Part shown: positions 61,435-64,000 of the stretch, one piece after another
Layout: each line of letters starts with the position of its first letter
Numbering within the stretch: the stretch's first letter is position 1
NCBI RefSeq assembly: GCF_022399565.1
Contig: NZ_JAJTUT010000006.1
Location: 1-64,000 of the forward strand
Origin: Flavobacterium algicola
GTDB taxonomy: Bacteria > Bacteroidota > Bacteroidia > Flavobacteriales > Flavobacteriaceae
Direction: 5' to 3'
DNA length: 64,000 nucleotides
The notes under the pieces: generated by a model
What the model saw: only the letters and a program-made list of their open reading frames with translations
Databases searched by the model: none
What the model was told of the DNA's origin: nothing
Made by a program: the position numbers and the translations under genes

Positions 61435-62229
61435 ATGATACAGAATGAGCTTCAAACCGTCACTTACGAAGGAATTAAAAAGAATGCTGAAACCAGTGAA
61501 CTAGTTACTGATTTTTTGGTAGTCGAAGCGCCTTTGGAAATAAGTATCAATCAAAGTCCTTTTACGGTTGTAATGCGCACTCCAGGAAATGACTTCGATT
61601 TAATTCGAGGATTACTCTACGTTGAAGATATTTATAGAAATACAGCTGCTTTGACTATAGAAGTAGTCTCCGAAACTTCAAATGGTTTTACCAAAGTAGA
61701 AGTTACAATACCTGAACGAGAGATAGGGAAAGGGTATCTTAATAAAAGATCATTGCTATCTGTTTCCTCTTGTGGAATTTGCGGTAAGCAACAGTTAGAA
61801 GATTTTGATAGTCCCAAAACCAAGCTTAAATTACTACATGCTCTTAATTTGAATCAATTACCAACGATGTTTGAATTAATGAAAGCCAACCAAAAAACGT
61901 TTAGTTTGACCGGTGGTTCTCATGCAGCGACAATTTTTGATGCCAATTATCAAATGTTAACAATTAAAGAAGATATAGGCCGTCACAATGCAGTAGATAA
62001 ATGCGTGGGCGATTTAATTCAGTCCCAGCAATTAAAAAAAGGTGCGTTTCTATTGGTAAGTGGTCGAGTTTCTTATGAAATTATAACCAAAGCATTTTTC
62101 GCCAAAATAGGAACTATTGTTGCGGTCTCTGCTTGTTCATCATTAGCCGTAGATTATGCGAAGGAATTTGGAATATGTTTAATTGGATTTTCTAGAGAAA
62201 ATAAAGCTACGATTTATTCCAACCCTTAA
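61435..62229 (+). CDS. fdhD: FdhD, sulfurtransferase for formate dehydrogenase
   Basis: 264 residues. LLSVSSCGICGK carries the two conserved cysteines C113 and C116 that take sulfur from a cysteine desulfurase and pass it to the molybdenum cofactor. FSLTGGSHAATIFD, EDIGRHNAVDKCVGDLIQ and LLVSGRVSYEIITKAFFAKIGTIVAVSACSSLAVDYAKE are family motifs. It matures the molybdoenzyme encoded 44 nt downstream. Cytoplasmic. Confidence 0.95.
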   Translation: MIQNELQTVTYEGIKKNAETSELVTDFLVVEAPLEISINQSPFTVVMRTPGNDFDLIRGLLYVEDIYRNTAALTIEVVSETSNGFTKVEVTIPEREIGKGYLNKRSLLSVSSCGICGKQQLEDFDSPKTKLKLLHALNLNQLPTMFELMKANQKTFSLTGGSHAATIFDANYQMLTIKEDIGRHNAVDKCVGDLIQSQQLKKGAFLLVSGRVSYEIITKAFFAKIGTIVAVSACSSLAVDYAKEFGICLIGFSRENKATIYSNP

Positions 62230-62273
62230 TGCGCAATTCCCTTTCATATTAAAATTTAATACAATCCATCACC

Positions 62274-64000
62274 ATGATAAAAAAAACAATTGCACAGCCG
62301 CCAGAAAAATTTACCGGAATTGAAGAAATAGAAGTGCCTCATTCTGCCGTAGGATTTAAGGCGATTAAATCTGCTTTGACTTATATCAATGATGAGGTAG
62401 GGATGGTAAAAGGAATTGGTCTGCTGGCAAAACTAAATCAAAAAGATGGTTTTGACTGTCCCGGTTGTGCTTGGCCAGATCCAGATGAAAAACGCTCATT
62501 TTTGGCTGAGTACTGCGAGAATGGTGCAAAAGCAGTAGCCGAAGAGGCAACTAAAAATAGAGTTTCTCCAGTTTTTTTTGCTTTGAATAGTATTGACGAA
62601 TTGGGCCAATTGTCAGATTATGAACTGGGAAAGAAAGGACGTATCACCAATCCGATGTATTTGCGTGAAGGTGGGACTCATTATGAAGAAATAAGTTGGG
62701 ACGGTGCCTTTGAGTTGATTGCTAAAACCTTAAATGAGCTGGAATCTCCTGATGAAGCAATTTTTTATACATCTGGTAGAACTAGTAATGAAGCGGCTTA
62801 TTTGTACCAATTATTTGTAAGACAGTATGGAACCAATAATTTACCTGATTGTTCCAATATGTGCCACGAATCGAGTGGATCTGCATTAGGCGAAACCTTG
62901 GGAATAGGCAAAGGATCTGTAACTTTAAATGATTTCAAACATGCAGATTTAGTTATAGTCATGGGGCAAAACCCAGGGACAAATCATCCGAGAATGTTAA
63001 CAGCTTTGGGAGAAACGAAAGAGCATGGCGGAAAAATCATTAGCGTTAATCCCTTGCCCGAAGTTGGTTTGAAAAATTTTATAGAACCGCAAAATCCATT
63101 AAAATGGTTTGGTACGGGTACTGATTTATCTGATTTGTTTTTACAAGTTAAAATCAATGGTGATGTTGCATTGCTGAAAGCTATTTTGTTATTACTGTTA
63201 GAAAAGGAAAAAATTAATCCTGGAACTGTTTTCGATCAAGAATTTATAGCAAAACAAACACTAGGCTATGAGTCATTTATAGCTGATTTAGAAAAATATA
63301 ATGTTACTGATTTAATTGCGCAAACTGGACTGTCTCATAAAGAAGTAGTTGAGGCTGCCGAAATGATTGCTGATAATAAGAAGATAATCGTTTGCTGGGC
63401 GATGGGTTTAACACAACACAAAAATGGTGTTGACAATATACGTGAAGTAGTAAATTTATTATTACTCAAAGGAAGTATTGGGAAACCAGGTGCAGGTACA
63501 TGTCCTGTGCGTGGACATTCAAATGTGCAGGGAGACCGCACAATGGGAATATGGGAGAAAATGCCTGAACAATTTCTAGAAAATATTGATGCTTATTTTG
63601 ATTTCAAATCACCGCGTAAGCATGGTTATGACGTTGTAAAAGCGATCGAAGCCATGCATGAGAAAAAGGCACGTTTCTTTTTAGGAATGGGCGGAAATTT
63701 TAATTCGGCTACTCCAGACACAGAATATACCGCTCAGGCACTCCGCAATTGCGACCTGACGGTGCATATTTCGACAAAAATTAATCGTTCTCATTTGATT
63801 CATGGTAAAGAAGCGTTGATTTTACCTTGTTTGGGTAGAACAGAAATAGATACGCAAGCAAGTGGTGATCAATTCGTAACCGTAGAAAATTCAATGGGTG
63901 TTATTTCCAAATCAGTTGGTATTTTAGAACCATTATCATCATTTTTAAAGAGCGAAACAGCTATTGTAGCAGGAATGGCAAAAGCAACACTTAAAAATTC
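62274..64000 (+). CDS. FdhF/YdeP-family molybdopterin oxidoreductase, 3' end outside window (partial)
   Basis: Open from ATG (MIKKTIAQPPEKFTGIEE) to the window edge, 575 codons so far; the family is about 760 residues. FDCPGCAWPDPDEKR is the YdeP-type N-terminal cysteine motif and CSNMCHESSGSALGETLG the Mo-bisPGD segment; MGQNPGTNHPRM, CWAMGLTQH and CPVRGHSNVQGDRTMGI follow. Homologues are called alpha-subunit formate-dehydrogenase-like and have been linked to acid resistance in enterobacteria; the true substrate is unproven. It is 44 nt after fdhD in the same direction. Confidence 0.92.
   Translation, partial: MIKKTIAQPPEKFTGIEEIEVPHSAVGFKAIKSALTYINDEVGMVKGIGLLAKLNQKDGFDCPGCAWPDPDEKRSFLAEYCENGAKAVAEEATKNRVSPVFFALNSIDELGQLSDYELGKKGRITNPMYLREGGTHYEEISWDGAFELIAKTLNELESPDEAIFYTSGRTSNEAAYLYQLFVRQYGTNNLPDCSNMCHESSGSALGETLGIGKGSVTLNDFKHADLVIVMGQNPGTNHPRMLTALGETKEHGGKIISVNPLPEVGLKNFIEPQNPLKWFGTGTDLSDLFLQVKINGDVALLKAILLLLLEKEKINPGTVFDQEFIAKQTLGYESFIADLEKYNVTDLIAQTGLSHKEVVEAAEMIADNKKIIVCWAMGLTQHKNGVDNIREVVNLLLLKGSIGKPGAGTCPVRGHSNVQGDRTMGIWEKMPEQFLENIDAYFDFKSPRKHGYDVVKAIEAMHEKKARFFLGMGGNFNSATPDTEYTAQALRNCDLTVHISTKINRSHLIHGKEALILPCLGRTEIDTQASGDQFVTVENSMGVISKSVGILEPLSSFLKSETAIVAGMAKATLKN

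Overview
The window is AT-rich DNA from a member of the Bacteroidota, most likely Flavobacterium or a close relative in Flavobacteriaceae. The support is the gene content (type IX secretion adhesins with the gliding-motility type C-terminal domain, PorP/SprF proteins, a DUF3078 protein beside dxs, a mevalonate-pathway cluster, BACON-type lipoprotein) and the recurrent -7 box TAnnTTTG, the promoter element of this phylum, found 10-30 nt upstream of many start codons. No tRNA, rRNA, CRISPR array, prophage or insertion sequence was seen.

Layout. (1) 1-17.2 kb: two copies of a surface-adhesion module, each made of a repeat-rich secreted adhesin with a T9SS type-B C-terminal domain, a PorP/SprF-like outer-membrane protein and an OmpA-family protein with TPR and PD40 repeats. 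The copies flank a histidine kinase/LuxR-type response regulator pair on the other strand. The porP-ompA halves are almost identical between copies while the adhesins differ, with a sharp homology boundary in the last codons of the adhesin. The second adhesin has seven nearly identical 363-bp tandem repeats. (2) 17.3-24.3 kb: a 1144-residue outer-membrane beta-barrel protein, a GNAT-aspartokinase operon, class 1 fructose-1,6-bisphosphatase and a TerB-like protein. (3) 25-31.7 kb: FucP-type sugar transporter, HupE/UreJ-like protein, dCMP deaminase and S41 protease in a tight run, a small FAD protein coupled to a small membrane protein, MarC, DUF3109. (4) 32.3-36 kb: class I ribonucleotide reductase (nrdB then nrdA) with an unusual 304-bp spacer full of inverted repeats. 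(5) 36.3-40.9 kb: a PAS protein, a second sensor kinase/regulator pair and a small exported protein with three GPAYKN motifs. (6) 40.2-45.1 kb: a thiol-redox operon (small ORF, AhpD-like, thioredoxin, OsmC, YHS), then about 1.2 kb of roughly 133-bp noncoding tandem repeats, then tadA. (7) 45.3-54.7 kb: dxs, DUF3078, dGTPase, AraC regulator with a GH13 amylase, GDPD, HI0933-type flavoprotein. (8) 54.8-64 kb: BACON/propeller lipoprotein, CarboxypepD_reg-like protein, TspO, the isoprenoid cluster (mvaD, GHMP kinase, UbiA-type prenyltransferase) and fdhD with a YdeP-type molybdoenzyme that runs off the window.

The strongest unexplained signals are noncoding. The first is a structured intergenic element present twice (about 33.43 kb on the minus strand, 43.31 kb on the plus strand) with conserved asymmetric flanks and a freely varying hairpin tip. 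The second is the ten-unit array at 43.4-44.65 kb, whose unit length is not a multiple of three but whose small inverted repeats are kept. A third is a perfect 7-2-7 palindrome between a NarL-type regulator gene and the GPAYKN gene. All family names rest on motif recognition by eye; no database search was possible.
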